The notes below the pieces were generated by a model, which saw nothing but the letters and a program-made list of their open reading frames with translations, was not told the DNA's origin and did not search any database. The translations under genes were made by a program, and so were the position numbers. Source: Monarcha castaneiventris obscurior (Eukaryota > Chordata > Aves > Passeriformes > Monarchidae). Taken from it: DNA of 64,000 bases. Below are positions 23,111 through 34,870 of the stretch, piece after piece. Each line of letters opens with the position of its first letter. The stretch's first letter is position 1. The stretch lies in NCBI GenBank assembly GCA_026261815.1, contig JAMPIT010000862.1, positions 186,001-250,000 of the forward strand. The letters run 5' to 3'.

Positions 23111-24130
23111 TCACGCGTGACCCACCAGAGCTTCTGCCCGTGCTGAGGGTGAAGGAGCTGACACCGTGGTCCTTATCCCACGGCCAGGAGCGGCGCCTTC
23201 CTTGGAACAACGCATTCCCAAACTGCTCCACACCTCGGGTCCACCCCAACCAGCATTGGGACTGCAGGCACTGGTTTATCCCCTCATATCTGACATGCAG
23301 CTGGAGATGATGTGTGTTGACATCTCCCAACCTTTCCAGGGAGACACACACAGGAATGGATGTGCAGTAATCATTTTCTAATAAAATAAATCAACACAAA
23401 CCTGACAGATTCAAAGTAATTTTAGGTAAGTCCCAGCAGGAATGAGGAGAGCCTTTTCTGAACGAGGGTTAGGCAGACTTTGCAGCTGCATTTGAGCACA
23501 CCAATGTGGGTGTTCCCTAATAAGGCAGAACAAATACACTGAGATAAATGATGGCTCTAAACGTTCCTCACTCCATTAATAATCTCGGGAATAATCACAT
23601 AATGATTCCTGCATCGTTTGTTGGCATAAACTAGAAAAAGCATTAAGAAACACAAATTTAGTGAATTGCAACAAATTGTCCTCTTACAGAACACTTTCCC
23701 AAGTGCTTTTTCCCAAGTACTGCTGCTCTAAAATAACAAATATAGACAGGGAATGGTTTTAAAACCTGCTATTTGCCCGCTAATGTTCCCTAATAATTTT
23801 ACAAATTTAGACATATATTGTAATTCATATTCTAAACCAGGAGTTATGGAGAAAACAAACACCAACTAACCAGCCATGAAAACAACAAAACAAAACAGCT
23901 TTCTGAACTTTTTTTTTAATTTGATTTGGGAATTCCAGGTGTCATAATTCTCTTTCTAAAAAAAAAAAAAAAAAATGGAAAAAATAATCTGGTAAGCAGT
24001 TCAAATGTGCCTGCAGCACTAGATAATTAAACTGGTTTTAAAGGTAGAGGAAAACAGTTTAAATTTATCATATATTATCTTTCACAACGCTGTTACAAAA
24101 AATTCTAAACTGACAAGTTAAAGTGATAAA
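23111..24130. other. Spacer between the SRSF7 paralogue promoter and the GEMIN6 3' end
   Basis: AT-rich sequence with a poly(A) run near 23959-23976. I see no gene, RNA gene or clear mobile element. Confidence 0.5.
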
Positions 24131-24134
24131 TCAG

Positions 24135-24140
24135 TTTAAT
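24135..24140 (-). terminator. GEMIN6: Possible GEMIN6 poly(A) signal (ATTAAA)
   Basis: ATTAAA on the minus strand, about 235 bp after the stop codon. No canonical AATAAA was found closer. Low certainty. Confidence 0.3.
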
Positions 24141-24373
24141 AAATCAGCATTATCCAACAATCCATATTGCTCCTAATAAAAATAGTGCATGAAAAATGCT
24201 TGTGCTCTGAGTTGATACTTCTTGTTTTCTCCCTTCCTTTACATACAAATACAAAAAAACTCAAGACAGAAAGTACCCAAGCGCAGCATTTCTACAAACG
24301 GTGGATATTGCTGCCCAGGAGAGTTCCTGAGGGCTGGATCCTGGAGACAGAGCTCCCCCCCCGCGGCAGGAGC

Positions 24374-26737
24374 TCAGGGCTGCTGCTCCAGGAAGCCCTG
24401 CAGCAAGCCCTGCACGCGGCCCAGGATGATCTCGTTGGAGCTGCTGCACTGCTCGGGGCCGTACGGGGGGTCGATGCTCAGCACCCCCGCCACGCTCAGC
24501 GTCCTGCCCTGCTCCCCCTGCTCGCCCACGGGGATGTGGTTGGTCTCCAGCCACGTCTTCAAGGCGTTCTTCCTCTTCTCCAGCTCCTCCGGGCTGTAAG
24601 CTTGGCTTTCCTCGGGCGCGAGGATGCGAGCCAGGCGCTGCTCCATGTCGCTGTCCCCCTCCTGCAGGATTTCGACCTCTTGGACAGCGTGGCCCATGAC
24701 GAATGATATGGACACCTTTTCATTCTCTGGGAATGTTGCAAGGACAATGCTGTCAAGGAAAGGAGATTGTGTAAGCTCCTGCTCTTAACTGAAGACTGAG
24801 AAGCAGCCTCCAAGGTATTGGAGAAAAGGGCTCATTAGCATCAGCCTAACCCAGGTATTAAGGCAAAATCCAGTACCCAGCATTTTCCTTTGAAAAGCAT
24901 GCTGCTATACCCTTAAATTACTAAAAACATGGGGCTCTGCAGGCAATTGCTGGTCTTGAGTTTGAAACTTCTCTAGGCACTATCAAGCAGAACATTAATG
25001 TACACTTTGCTTCAAAACAATAAAGTCAAGTCTGGGAATCTAAATATTTTTCTGCAGCTTTCCCAATACTGCTGAAGAACCTAAATCATTCCAAGATTCA
25101 GAAACAGTGATACCTTCATACATACAGCACTTTGAATGCTGAAGGCAGCTAACAACACCACAACCTTTTAATGAAAAAATATACATATTTATTCATGATT
25201 GCTAAAAAAATAGGTTTTTAAATTACTGTTGTCAGTTTGTGAAATGAAAACACAACAGGAACACACTACAGAATGTTCAGGCTTACACTGAAGAAGCCTG
25301 GTCTTTTCCCAAGGGCACTTGCATCCCAGAAGTTCTAAAATGCAGGTAGGAAGGCAGCTTGTTATATTTCTAGGATCTCTCCCTCATCTATCAACAAAAA
25401 GCATCAGAAACCATTTTCTTCCTCCCATGGGAAGCAAAATTCCAGAACTTGATACCAGCACTTCACGAGCCTATTACTGCCAGCATTAGTGGAAGTAATG
25501 ACTTTTTGGGATGTGTCCAGTGAGTTCTGCCTTGATTTCAGCCTGGACCCTCCAGAATCACTCACAGCTGCATGCACCTTTCTTACCAAAATGATAAGAA
25601 AATTCAGGGGATTATTGGAGCTACTCCAGAGCTGAAGCAACAACCAATTCTTCTGAAACACATCAGAAGCTGAATGTTTTCGTTTCCAGCCTCCGTCCTG
25701 TGTTCATATGGGACAAGCTCACAACCAATAAGGTCACAAAGAGCTCTGGTAGCAAGGAGACAAATTTCTGCCCATTCCCTGGTGCATTCTGCCTTTCAAA
25801 CCTTGTTTTCAAGTTACTCACTTGGGATACCAGAGATGCATGGTACCACTTTCTGTCCAGTGCCCCTGATTTTCCCTGCTTGCTCTCCAAAGAAGCCTCT
25901 ACACCTTCATGGGCGTCTGGCTGGAGTGGAAAGCCAAGCATCAATGCAAGAACTCTGGACAGAGGGTAAGGATTTCAACACCTAAAGCATTGAAAACACG
26001 CCTGCATTCCTGTACTTCATAAAACGGGGTTTGGTATATTGTTAAAAGCAATCCTTAACACATGGATTATTGAGAAGTAATAGTATAGTTTAACATGTAA
26101 GTCTTAAATAAGAGTAACTCACTTGGAATTATAATACTGTGTGATTGAATGTGCTGTTCCCTTAGCTTTACTTGTTTTGCATGAGTAGCTGGATTTGCTG
26201 AAGCCTTAGGCCACAAGCTGTGAACTTTCACTTTGAACATACACATTCAGCTGGTATAGAGTTGATTTTCTTAGCAATTTTCCTAGAAGCTGGCACAGTT
26301 CTAGGAGTTGCTGAGTTCTGAATTTACTGTGAGAATAACGTTCATAGCACACTGATATTTCGGTTGTTGCTAAGCAGTGCTTTCTGTAAATCAAGGACTT
26401 TTTAGTTTCCCATGCTCAGCCAGTGATGAGGTGCACAGGAAGTACAAACTAGAAGATAAGGAGGCTGCAGCCATCAGCAGAAGCTGCAGCTTGACAAGAT
26501 AACGTGCCATTTTTGCTCCAAATAAGCTTGCTTCAGCCTTGGGATCTTTCCTCCTCCTAAAAATCTCGCTTTCCATTAGTTTTACAGAAATAAAAGCTTC
26601 AGTACTTACCTGGCAGAAACCGGGTCAACTGTTAAAACCCATCCTTCATATTCAAGTTTCTCAACTGCAACAACTTTCACCAATTTGTTTAAATATGTTT
26701 CCCAGTCTAGAGGGCTTTTCTGCTGCCAGTCATTCAT
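24374..26737 (-). CDS. GEMIN6: GEMIN6, SMN-complex component
   Basis: Two coding exons, 26737-26610 and 24749-24374, join in phase (AG then C completes Ser) and encode 167 residues, the same length as human GEMIN6. The first exon begins MNDWQQKSPLDWETY and contains EYEGWVLTVDPVSA, matching the Sm-like fold by which GEMIN6 pairs with GEMIN7. The second holds FVMGHAVQEVE, AYSPEELEKRKN, NHIPVGEQG and the conserved DPPYGPEQCSSSNEIILGRVQ. The protein acts in the SMN complex, which loads Sm proteins onto spliceosomal snRNAs in the cytoplasm, and is found in Cajal bodies/gems. The start was chosen by matching the human N-terminus. A leader exon must lie upstream, since an acceptor TTTTTTAG precedes this exon at about 26756. 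The gene sits alone between the two SRSF7 copies. Confidence 0.95.
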
Positions 26738-27189
26738 ATTTCCTACATCCAGGACCTAAAAAACAACCAGAGCAATCAGCAGACGCAGTCAATCTTTTTT
26801 GTTTCCTCTTCACGTCAGAACTGGGTTTGCCTCCAGGTAAAGATTTGTCCTAAGCAAAATTTGCCTTTTCTTTTAGAAACAGACATTCACACAAGTGGTC
26901 TGCTTAGAGCTGCAGTTCTGTAATTCCCTAGACAGCTCCCTTGTTTTTAAAGGCACACAGCAAAGCCTCGAACCCCACTGTCCTGGTAACCTTACGCTTT
27001 CCCGTTGCAGTCAACACTCCATCTATGGCTCTGCCTTCTTACAAAACCGTGGAGGGAAAAGTTCACCGCCTGTGTTTTGTGCAGTGGCGCATCACTGGTG
27101 CCGAGCCTGTGGATAAGCGTTGTCCACCCGGCTCCCGGCTCTCTCCTCACCCCCTACGGTGGAGCACCAGCAGTGCTGTTCCACTTTTT

Positions 27190-27560
27190 CCCCCTGTCCA
27201 GCGTTCCCATGCCAGCATTGCTCCGCCAGCGGGGCCGCAGCGCGGTGGCTGCAGCGCGGATCGGAGAGCACAAAGGGCTGCAGGGCGCTTTGTTCTCCGC
27301 AGGCTCCCTGGGAATGCCTTCCCGGCAGGGAGAGCTGCACAGCCCAGCTGGGCGGGGGCAGGAGCCCCGGGCCCCCCGCTCCCCATCCGTTTTTCCCGCT
27401 CACCGGCGCCGGTTCCCGTTCCCGTTCCCGCCGAGGGCCCCTGGGAGCTGCCCCCGGGCGGCGCCGAGCGCCTTCCCCCGGCACGGGCCGCGCACCAAAC
27501 GCTCCGAGCCGCAGCTCTGCGGCTCCGGGGCGCACAGAAATGACACAGAAATGACACAGA
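27190..27560 (-). promoter_or_regulatory. GEMIN6: GC-rich region, probable GEMIN6 promoter and leader exon
   Basis: A CpG-rich stretch upstream of the GEMIN6 coding exons. On the minus strand a good donor, CCG|GTGAGC, occurs at 27404/27403 and could end a non-coding first exon that splices to the acceptor near 26756. The exact start site is not visible. Confidence 0.45.
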
Positions 27561-28480
27561 GGCTCGCACGGAGCAGGCCAGGCTGTCAAACAAGGAGTCG
27601 GGGCGTGTGGCACTTCAATCCCGCTGCCTCCTGCCCCTCCGGAGCTGGATTTGCTCCTGGGATGCTCCCTGCGGGTGCAGTGAGATTGCAGCTCCCACAC
27701 GCCAAGCCGAGCCTGGTCCCTGGGCATTAGCAGGGATGGATTCACGCACTCTGCATCTGCTGCATAAAAGTATTTTTGCTCCCTGGTTGTTGAGTGGCTT
27801 TTAACAAGAATTTCCTGTGCCGCCGTGAAGGTGAGAAACTCGATTCCAACACCCACCGCACCCCACAACTGCTCTATTCCAGCAGCGCTCATGGAAACCT
27901 CCCTATGGATGCGCCAAACAAGCTGCTAGTCATTAATTCAGGGATTTGTCAGTAATTTGTGAAAGCGAGCACGCGATGGTTTTGTGTTAACAGAAAAAAT
28001 ATAAAGGGTACGAAATGAGATAGTCGTATTTTGCAGGCTTAAAGAGGCGATTTCCTTTTTTTCTTTTTGTGAGTCTCAATCCAGCTTCCACAGCACTTAC
28101 AGGAATTATGTAGGAATGGCTTGTGCCACTCTTTTCAGTGACTGCTTTCTTTCAGTCACAGCTCGTTTATCAGAAAGCAGGGAGAGCAAATCTAATTGTT
28201 TTCACTCTAAGAACAAGCACTGGCCTGCGCTCCAGAGGCGGCTTCGCATTAGCTGATGGGGATATCACCTCCAATACTGGATGCATCCAAGGATAGCTCC
28301 CACCCAGGCGCTGCCAGGACAGAAAGGCCTTGCTGGCTTTACCTCCACTGGGCAGCTGATCACCTGCAGCACCAGCAGCGGGGCTAGCAGTTCGCTTTCT
28401 CAGGAAAAGGCGCTCCCACTCCCACTCACGCCTCCAGTTCCTATTCAGGCCCCAATTCTCTTTCAGGAGCGCCCCCTCCC
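27561..28480. other. Spacer between the GEMIN6 promoter and SRSF7 promoter
   Basis: Divergent intergenic sequence. Open frames here do not resemble known proteins. No repeat recognised. Confidence 0.4.
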
Positions 28481-29160
28481 CCCACACCCCGCCCGGTGCG
28501 CATGCGCGCCTCCGCGCGGCGCGGGGGAGGCGGGGGAGCGGGGCAGGGGGCAGGCGCGTGCGGCGGCGCGTGCGCGCGGGCGGCGGAGCCGTCGGGATGT
28601 CGCGCTACGGCCGCTATGGAGGCGGTGAGCGCTCCCGGGGGCCGCGGGCGGCGGGCGGAGCGCGGGGAGGGAGCCGAGGCGGGTCTGGGAGAGGGGCGAT
28701 CGCCGCGGGGAGCCGGGCGGGCGGCGGGCACCGCTGGGGAAGGCGCGGAGGCGATGCGGCCGCCGCCGCCGTTGTCGCCGCCGCCATTTTGCGTCAGCGG
28801 CCGTGGGGGAGGGGGCGCGGCCGGGCGCGCGGCGCTCGCGGCGAAGGCGGGAAGGGCCCGCGCGGACAAGATGGCGGCGGCCGGGGGAGGGCGGGGCGGG
28901 GGCTGGGGCTGAGGCCGAGGCCGCTCCCGGCCCCGCGCTGATTCCCCGTCCGCGTGTTCCCGCAGAGACCAAGGTGTACGTGGGGAATCTGGGCACGGGC
29001 GCCGGCAAAGGCGAGCTGGAGAGAGCCTTCAGCTACTACGGACCGCTGAGAACCGTATGGATCGCCAGGAACCCGCCGGGGTTCGCCTTCGTGGAGTTCG
29101 AAGACCCCCGGGACGCTGAAGATGCTGTCCGTGGACTTGACGGGAAGTACGTGTCCGTTT
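28481..29160 (+). promoter_or_regulatory. SRSF7: CpG island promoter of SRSF7
   Basis: CpG-dense sequence spans the upstream region, exon 1, intron 1 and exon 2. GC boxes are frequent. Unlike the inverted copy, no TATA-like motif is seen before the ATG at 28597. Ends judged by eye. Confidence 0.75.
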
Positions 29161-32100
29161 CGCGTGTTTACCGGCGCTCTGTCGGTCTTGTGCTTTTGTA
29201 GCTCTGTCATAGACTGTAAGGTTTAACACAGAGCCTTCCTGGACTCGCTGCAGGGTGATCTGCGGCTCCAGAGTCAGAGTGGAAGTATCCACAGGGATGC
29301 CGCGCCGCTCCCGCTACGACCGGCCCCCTGCCCGGCGCCCCTTCGACCCCAACGACAGATGCTACGAGTGTGGTGAGAAAGGCCACTATGCCTATGACTG
29401 CCACCGCTATAGCCGGCGAAGGAGGAGCAGGTACGTGCGGGGCCGGGGCGGCCGCGTTGCTTCGCCAGCTCGCTTTTGTGTAGTTCTTGTTAGCAAAGAA
29501 CAGAATGTTACACCAGTTTTCTTTAAACTTTAACGTTAGAATAAATGTATAGGTATATATTACAATTTGTTGCTATTTCTATCAAATGTTAATATCTTAA
29601 TAATCAACCTGGTCAAAACCTTTCAGGTTTCTTCGTTTGAGTCAGTCGCCTTGATTCAGAATGTCACGAGCCTTAAGATTTCATGCTGAGGCGCCTTGCA
29701 AATCCGACACTTAAGATCCTCCTAGACCTTGAGGTGATCAGCATAAGAGGCCAGATCCCCTCGAGCCATCTACACGTAGCTTCACCTTATTCTTTAAGGG
29801 CAGAAAATTTGAGACGGTGACCGCCGTAACAGTAAATTTGGCTTTCAATTGGGGCCCCCCTCCGGTTTAGAAAGAGGAACACCAGATTGACCACATTCCC
29901 ACCTAGAAAAATCTTCTTGCGTCAATCAAGCCTCACCCTGGCTCATTGGGCTGTCAGTTTGATCGTCGTTAGATTGAAGAGAACACCTACCTAGATGCAG
30001 CGCTCGCCTATAGATACTTCTAGATCGTCTAGATCTGCTAGACCTTGGGCCAAAGAGGGTCGACCTGCAAACTTGCAAGGTTTATTTTAAATACGCATTA
30101 CAGTGTTTTCTATTCTAATGTAATTCTGCAATGTAATTCAGCTTTTAACATTTTTCTAGGTAGTAAAAATGCTCAAGACAAGTAGGCCCAGACATTTTTC
30201 CAACTGACAGATGCTAGTTCTTTAGTTGTCTTAAAGAAGTTTTGACTTCAGCAGGGCCTCACATGCACTGGTTGCTGCAGCTGTCTGCTGATACCTGTTT
30301 TCTCTAACCTAAACCCAGGTCCCGGTCTAGATCCCGCTCGAGGTCCCGAGGGAGAAGGTATTCCCGGTCACGCAGTCGCAGCCGTGGTAGGAGGTGTGTT
30401 TGAGTTTGTCTTTTATTCCTGTTGCCTTCTTGTGCTCACAAAAAGCTACACTGGAACAACTCTTGAATTACTTTCTTTGCAGGTCCAGGTCAGCTTCCTA
30501 CCGCAGGTCCAGGTCCGTGTCTCCTCGTAGGTCTAGGTCCGTGTCTCCTCGCCGGTCCCGGTCGGGCTCCTTGAAGAGATCGAGGTAATTAGTACTAATT
30601 TTTAAAAGGCTATGTGGTTTATTTTTGTTGGGGTTTTCTTCCTTTAATTAGGAGATTCCAAAAGGTATTGGATAGCAGCTTTCAAAAAGTGCTGACTTCT
30701 AGAAGTCTGCATGCTTTAAGATGTTTCTCATAGTCCAAGTTAAAGTCACAGGCATGCTAATGAGTTTTGAGACCTTATTTTGAGACAGTAGCATCTGCCA
30801 CAATTAATTTTTTTTGTCTGAAATGTCTGATAATCATGTAGGTTTTAAGTTCAACGTGTAGATAGTGCTGTAATTGTCATCACTTCTGCTTGAGTTGACT
30901 TCCTTTTAATTTATCTTTTAATTTTAGGTCTAGATCAAGATCCAGATCTAGATCCAGATCTGTTACATGGCCCCGAAGCAGGTATGTGACTCTAGACAGC
31001 TGGCAAAAGTTGCTTAAAAGTCTGTTTAGACTTTCTAACAACTGTTAGCGTTTTTTCCCAGAAAAAGGTGTGTTTTCCCTCCAGTAACTTCGGGATCTGT
31101 AGTTTCAAAAAGCAATGCAGAAGCTTGTTCTTCCTCTTTATTCTTTTGCACACCACTAACATCCAGGTCCCGATAGCCATCACAAATACTGGTTTGATTA
31201 GGTTGCATTAACAGCTGACAAATGTAGAATTAATCTCAAAAGTTTGTCCTTCTTTGTGTCGCACACACAGGATAGTGGATTCTTCCCATGATTTTTCAGA
31301 GGAAGCAGGGTGCCCTTGCAGTAGTGTGTTCATGCTTTATTGTCTGCAGCTAGGCAAGTCTTGCTGGTGCCCTGAGTGTTACAGCTGCAATTCCAGCTGT
31401 GTTGAATATCAGTGTCAATCTGCAGGAGCTGATTTTAATTCGAGATAAACACCTGCCAGAATTACTTTGTACCAATAAATGTGTCACAAGAGGAACAAGC
31501 AAATTTGAAGGGAACACAGGATGCCATTTCTTCTCTTGAACTTTATTTGATAGTAAGTAAGTGCAGCCTGTGCTTCATGGAGCCCTGTCCTGGCAGCAGA
31601 GCTGACTGGATGTCCTTGACAAGAACAAGAGTAAATGGAAGTTCTGCTCTGGATATGGAATTGCTTATGGCCTAGCCTGTCCCTGTGCCTCTGTGCTGTT
31701 TTAATGGCTGCTCTTTGAAACAGCTTAACAGTCAGCCATGGAGAAACACAAGGAAATACAGGATAGCTGTAGCTAAAGGGAGCAAGTGGGAAAGCCCACA
31801 GCTGAGGGTGGCACTTTCTGAGGATGGAGCAGCAAGCAATGATGTGAGTTTTAAGGGAAAGGAGAGATAAAGACCAGGTGGCTTAATTAAGAGCAGAAAC
31901 TTTCACAAATAGTCCAGAAGCTGGTAAAGAGAGAAGGAGATTACCCCAGGCAGTAGAGCAGTGCCTTTCACTGACTGGGTACACTTGTGGCTAAACCACA
32001 TTGAATCTTAGTACTGGTTGTTCCAACATGACCTAATCATGGCTTATCACTGTTCACTGTCAGTGATGAGCAGGAAACAGACTTTCAAAGAGAAAAACAC

Positions 32101-34613
32101 CTTGATTTTACCACCATTGTTTTCTCTTTTTGGTACCAGACTTTTTTTTCTGCTGGGTAAAGGGTACTTGTAGTCACATTTCTAGACTATTGTGTGACAC
32201 TTCTCCATTGTAAGTAGGGATTAAAGTGACTGAGGCATAGGAAGTTACAGACAGAAGTGGCAAAATAATTGTGCTTAAGCAATTGAAAGATGATTTCTTT
32301 ACAGAAGAGTCCAAGGAATGCATTGCACTTGGACAGGCTCTGGGTTCATGAGGAAGACAGACTAAATGAGTACTACATGACATTCGCTGGTTTGACAGTG
32401 TCACAACACACATCTGGAAGTTGTTGTGGAAAGCCTTGGACATGGAATGTAGAACACTTCCTTTGGGGACCTAAAAATTTCCGTGAGGCTTTCAGGCAGT
32501 ATTAGTGTTCTTACGGTGCAGCAGTCTCAAAGATTTTTTTCATAAGGTTAAATTCAAACATTAAAAAGAAATTGAAGGAAGTGGATATGTAAGGTGAACT
32601 TGACAAAGAAGATACTTGTAGGAATGAGCTGTCTGCAACTGCAGTGGCAGATGTTGCTCAAGCCTAATAAAAGCTGCAAGTTTAGAGCATGGCTTTTTAT
32701 TAGCTCTGTGAAAATACTGGTCAGGATTTGGGTTGTTCTTGTGTTCCTGCCACCCGCATCAGCAAACAGTGGTCATCAGCCAGGGGCTAAAGTACAGAGC
32801 AACATGTGCAGCATCCATGTAAAAGATTTCTTCTAAAACATAACAGGCAAAGCCCTGGAAACTTGCAGGATTCTGTGTATTCAGCATGACAACTCTCATG
32901 CACGGAGTGTGAATTGTGCTGTCCCAAACGTGGGAACCTGCCTGCTCTCAGTTTCCCTGCTCAGCTGTGTTTGTTCTTGTTGCAGGTCTAGGTCTCATGG
33001 CAGATCCAAGTCTGGCTCACCGGCTAAGAGGTGAGCACGCACAGATAGAGCCTGCAGTAGCATCTCAAATTTAGGTTTGCATGATTGACAGAGCCTGGTC
33101 CTTCAGAAAAATATGCCCCAAACACGGGTCCCCCACTAATCTCTTTGTGATATTACAGAAATTATGACATTTCCTCTGCAGCTCTTCGGAATGTTGTTCC
33201 TTACCTGTCTCTTAGTTTTCATTAACTCTTTGTAGTTTCCAACATGGTACTAATTTTTGTGCCTTTGTGCTCAGTTCTGTTAAATTTTTCTATCCATCAG
33301 ATAAAGAGCTTGAGCTTTGTTAATGCTTTTCATAAAACAGCAGCAATTTGGTGATGTTGCTTTTCTCAAAGCCTCACCTCAGTACCACCCCTTGTTTTTC
33401 TGTTTGTCTGCTGAAGAAAGTTGCTTAAAATGCATCTCCACACTAAATGAGTGGAGAATCCCTGTCAGAGTAAAAGCTGATCTGAAAACTTTACCATTGG
33501 AAAGACCTTCTGGCTCAATTCCATTGCTTTCTGATAGGCTTTTTTTGTTTTTAATATGAAAGTTGCATTTGACATTTAAGCTGCATTGATGATGTTCTGT
33601 TTTGACAGCCGGTCAAAGTCCCGGTCACCATCTCCAAAGAGAAGGTACGTTGGTCTCCCTACTAATAGCATAGACTCCGTAGAGCTGGCATTTTAGTATC
33701 TGCACTGTCTCTGCTGAGGAGTTTGACTGCTGCTTGTAGGAAAATACTGGAAAGGTATTTTGCTGAGATCTCTTGAACAGCAGTAATGTTGTGGTTGTGG
33801 CTTTCTATATGGTAATACGTACATGTGGCAATAAATCCTCAGGGTTATGTAGCAGAGTCTTGTCTTTGCTCCCCTGCTCCTTTTGGTTCACTGACAGTTG
33901 TATTGCACAGAGGCTGATGAGCTTAAAGCATAGAATAAATGTAGGAAATCAGCTTTCAGTCTCATGAAGAAGCTGCACTGACACTGGGAAAGGTAGAGTG
34001 GAGTAACCTGGCACAGCAGTCAGGAATGGGAAATCAAGCCTGTTATGTTCACTGGTATTAGATTATTTTTTTCTTTCCCAAATAGTTTTCTCTGTGTGTG
34101 TATGCACAAAGAGTAATGTGTAGAATATGTGTAGTGACGGAATCAGCAACATTTTTTCCCTAATTAGAATTCTTTAATAGTTCATTTTTACAGCTTTAGT
34201 GTCAAACAATCACAAAGGCATGAATAAATGCTCATAAATCCTGAGTGATCACCATGATAGGTTTTGACAAGCTGCTGTATCAGAACAGTGAAGAAGTATC
34301 TTGCCCCTTTGGAGGTCACTAAAAGTAATACCCTTTAGATGGCCTTACAGTGATCTCATTTTAAAAACAACAGTAAAGAAAAAAATTACTATCTCCAGAT
34401 CATCAACCCGTTAACTTTTGTCAACAGTGATTGGTTATTTTATTAAAAAACAGTGCTTAAAGGGAGCCAGAGTCTGGATATACTGCTGCCGCTTTTTCCT
34501 GTGTTTGTGATTCCCAAACAGCTGCTGAAATGTTAATTGTGGATTCTTTCCCTTTCAGCCGTTCACCATCAGGAAGCCCTCAACGAAGTGCAAGTCCTGA
34601 AAGAATGGATTAA
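28597..34613 (+). CDS. SRSF7: SRSF7, serine/arginine-rich splicing factor 7 (syntenic copy)
   Basis: Nine coding exons: 28597-28624, 28966-29146, 29254-29430, 30319-30393, 30483-30584, 30928-30981, 32986-33030, 33609-33644, 34559-34613. They total 753 nt, 250 residues. The protein starts [18 protein letters not shown] as in human SRSF7 and ends SASPERMD. The RRM holds RNP2 at about 12-18 and RNP1 GFAFVEFE. The CCHC knuckle is C106, C109, H114, C119, the feature that separates SRSF7 from SRSF3. The rest is the RS domain, phosphorylated in the family. It binds pre-mRNA, promotes exon choice and 3' end selection, and helps mRNA export. Its place between GEMIN6 and GALM, with opposite orientation to both, matches human synteny, so this is the orthologue. 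Intron 3 carries a candidate poison exon for autoregulation. Confidence 0.97.
29254..30393 (+). repeat. Near-identical inverted-repeat core, right arm
   Basis: Exon 3 to exon 4 of SRSF7, matching 20934-22138 in reverse complement except for the patch at about 29525-29586, the A-rich insert missing here, and a few single differences. The intervening distance to the left arm is about 7.1 kb and contains GEMIN6. Confidence 0.85.
29627..30079 (+). other. SRSF7: Candidate SRSF7 poison exon (autoregulatory cassette)
   Basis: Acceptor CCTTTCAG at 29619-29626 and donor AAG|GTTTAT at 30080 delimit 453 nt. After exon 3 the frame gives eight sense codons and then TGA at 29652-29654. Several CTAGATC-type motifs lie near its 3' end. 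Human SRSF7 is reported to have an ultraconserved poison exon in this intron whose inclusion gives NMD targets or split reading frames. Exact borders are inferred. Confidence 0.65.
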
Positions 34614-34870
34614 ATTTATGAAGTTAATCTTTTAGGAAGAAAGTTATTTTGCTTACATTATTATAAGGGATTTTGTGGTGTCTTTGTAAATGTAAGAATG
34701 TAGATAGAAGAGTATATCAACTAAAATTTGGCATGATCCGGGTCTTATGAGTTAGTCACACCAATAGACTAGCACAGGTCTCTTTTTATTGTATGAATTA
34801 ACTTCCTGTGATATGAAAATGTGGGACTTTTTTATTGGCACATTGAAATAAAATGTGTATTTTTAACTAA
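34614..34870 (+). other. SRSF7: SRSF7 3' UTR with poly(A) signal
   Basis: Short 3' UTR ending with AATAAA at 34847-34852, so cleavage is expected near 34870. Parts are shared with the 3' UTR of the inverted copy. Confidence 0.85.

Noticed and set aside
22248..23351. Long minus-strand open frame of 367 codons
   Set aside because: It runs through the CpG island out of frame with SRSF7 exons and is Arg/Gly/Pro-rich, as expected from GC composition.
27092..27892. Minus-strand open frame of 266 codons upstream of GEMIN6
   Set aside because: Gly/Ala/Pro/Arg-rich in a GC-rich region, with no recognisable domain. More likely promoter and leader of GEMIN6.
17234..34870. Inverted SRSF7 pair as an assembly artefact of one gene
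   Set aside because: Exon 1, most introns, exons 5-9 and the 3' UTRs differ by many substitutions, more than haplotypes or read errors would give. Long reads would settle it.
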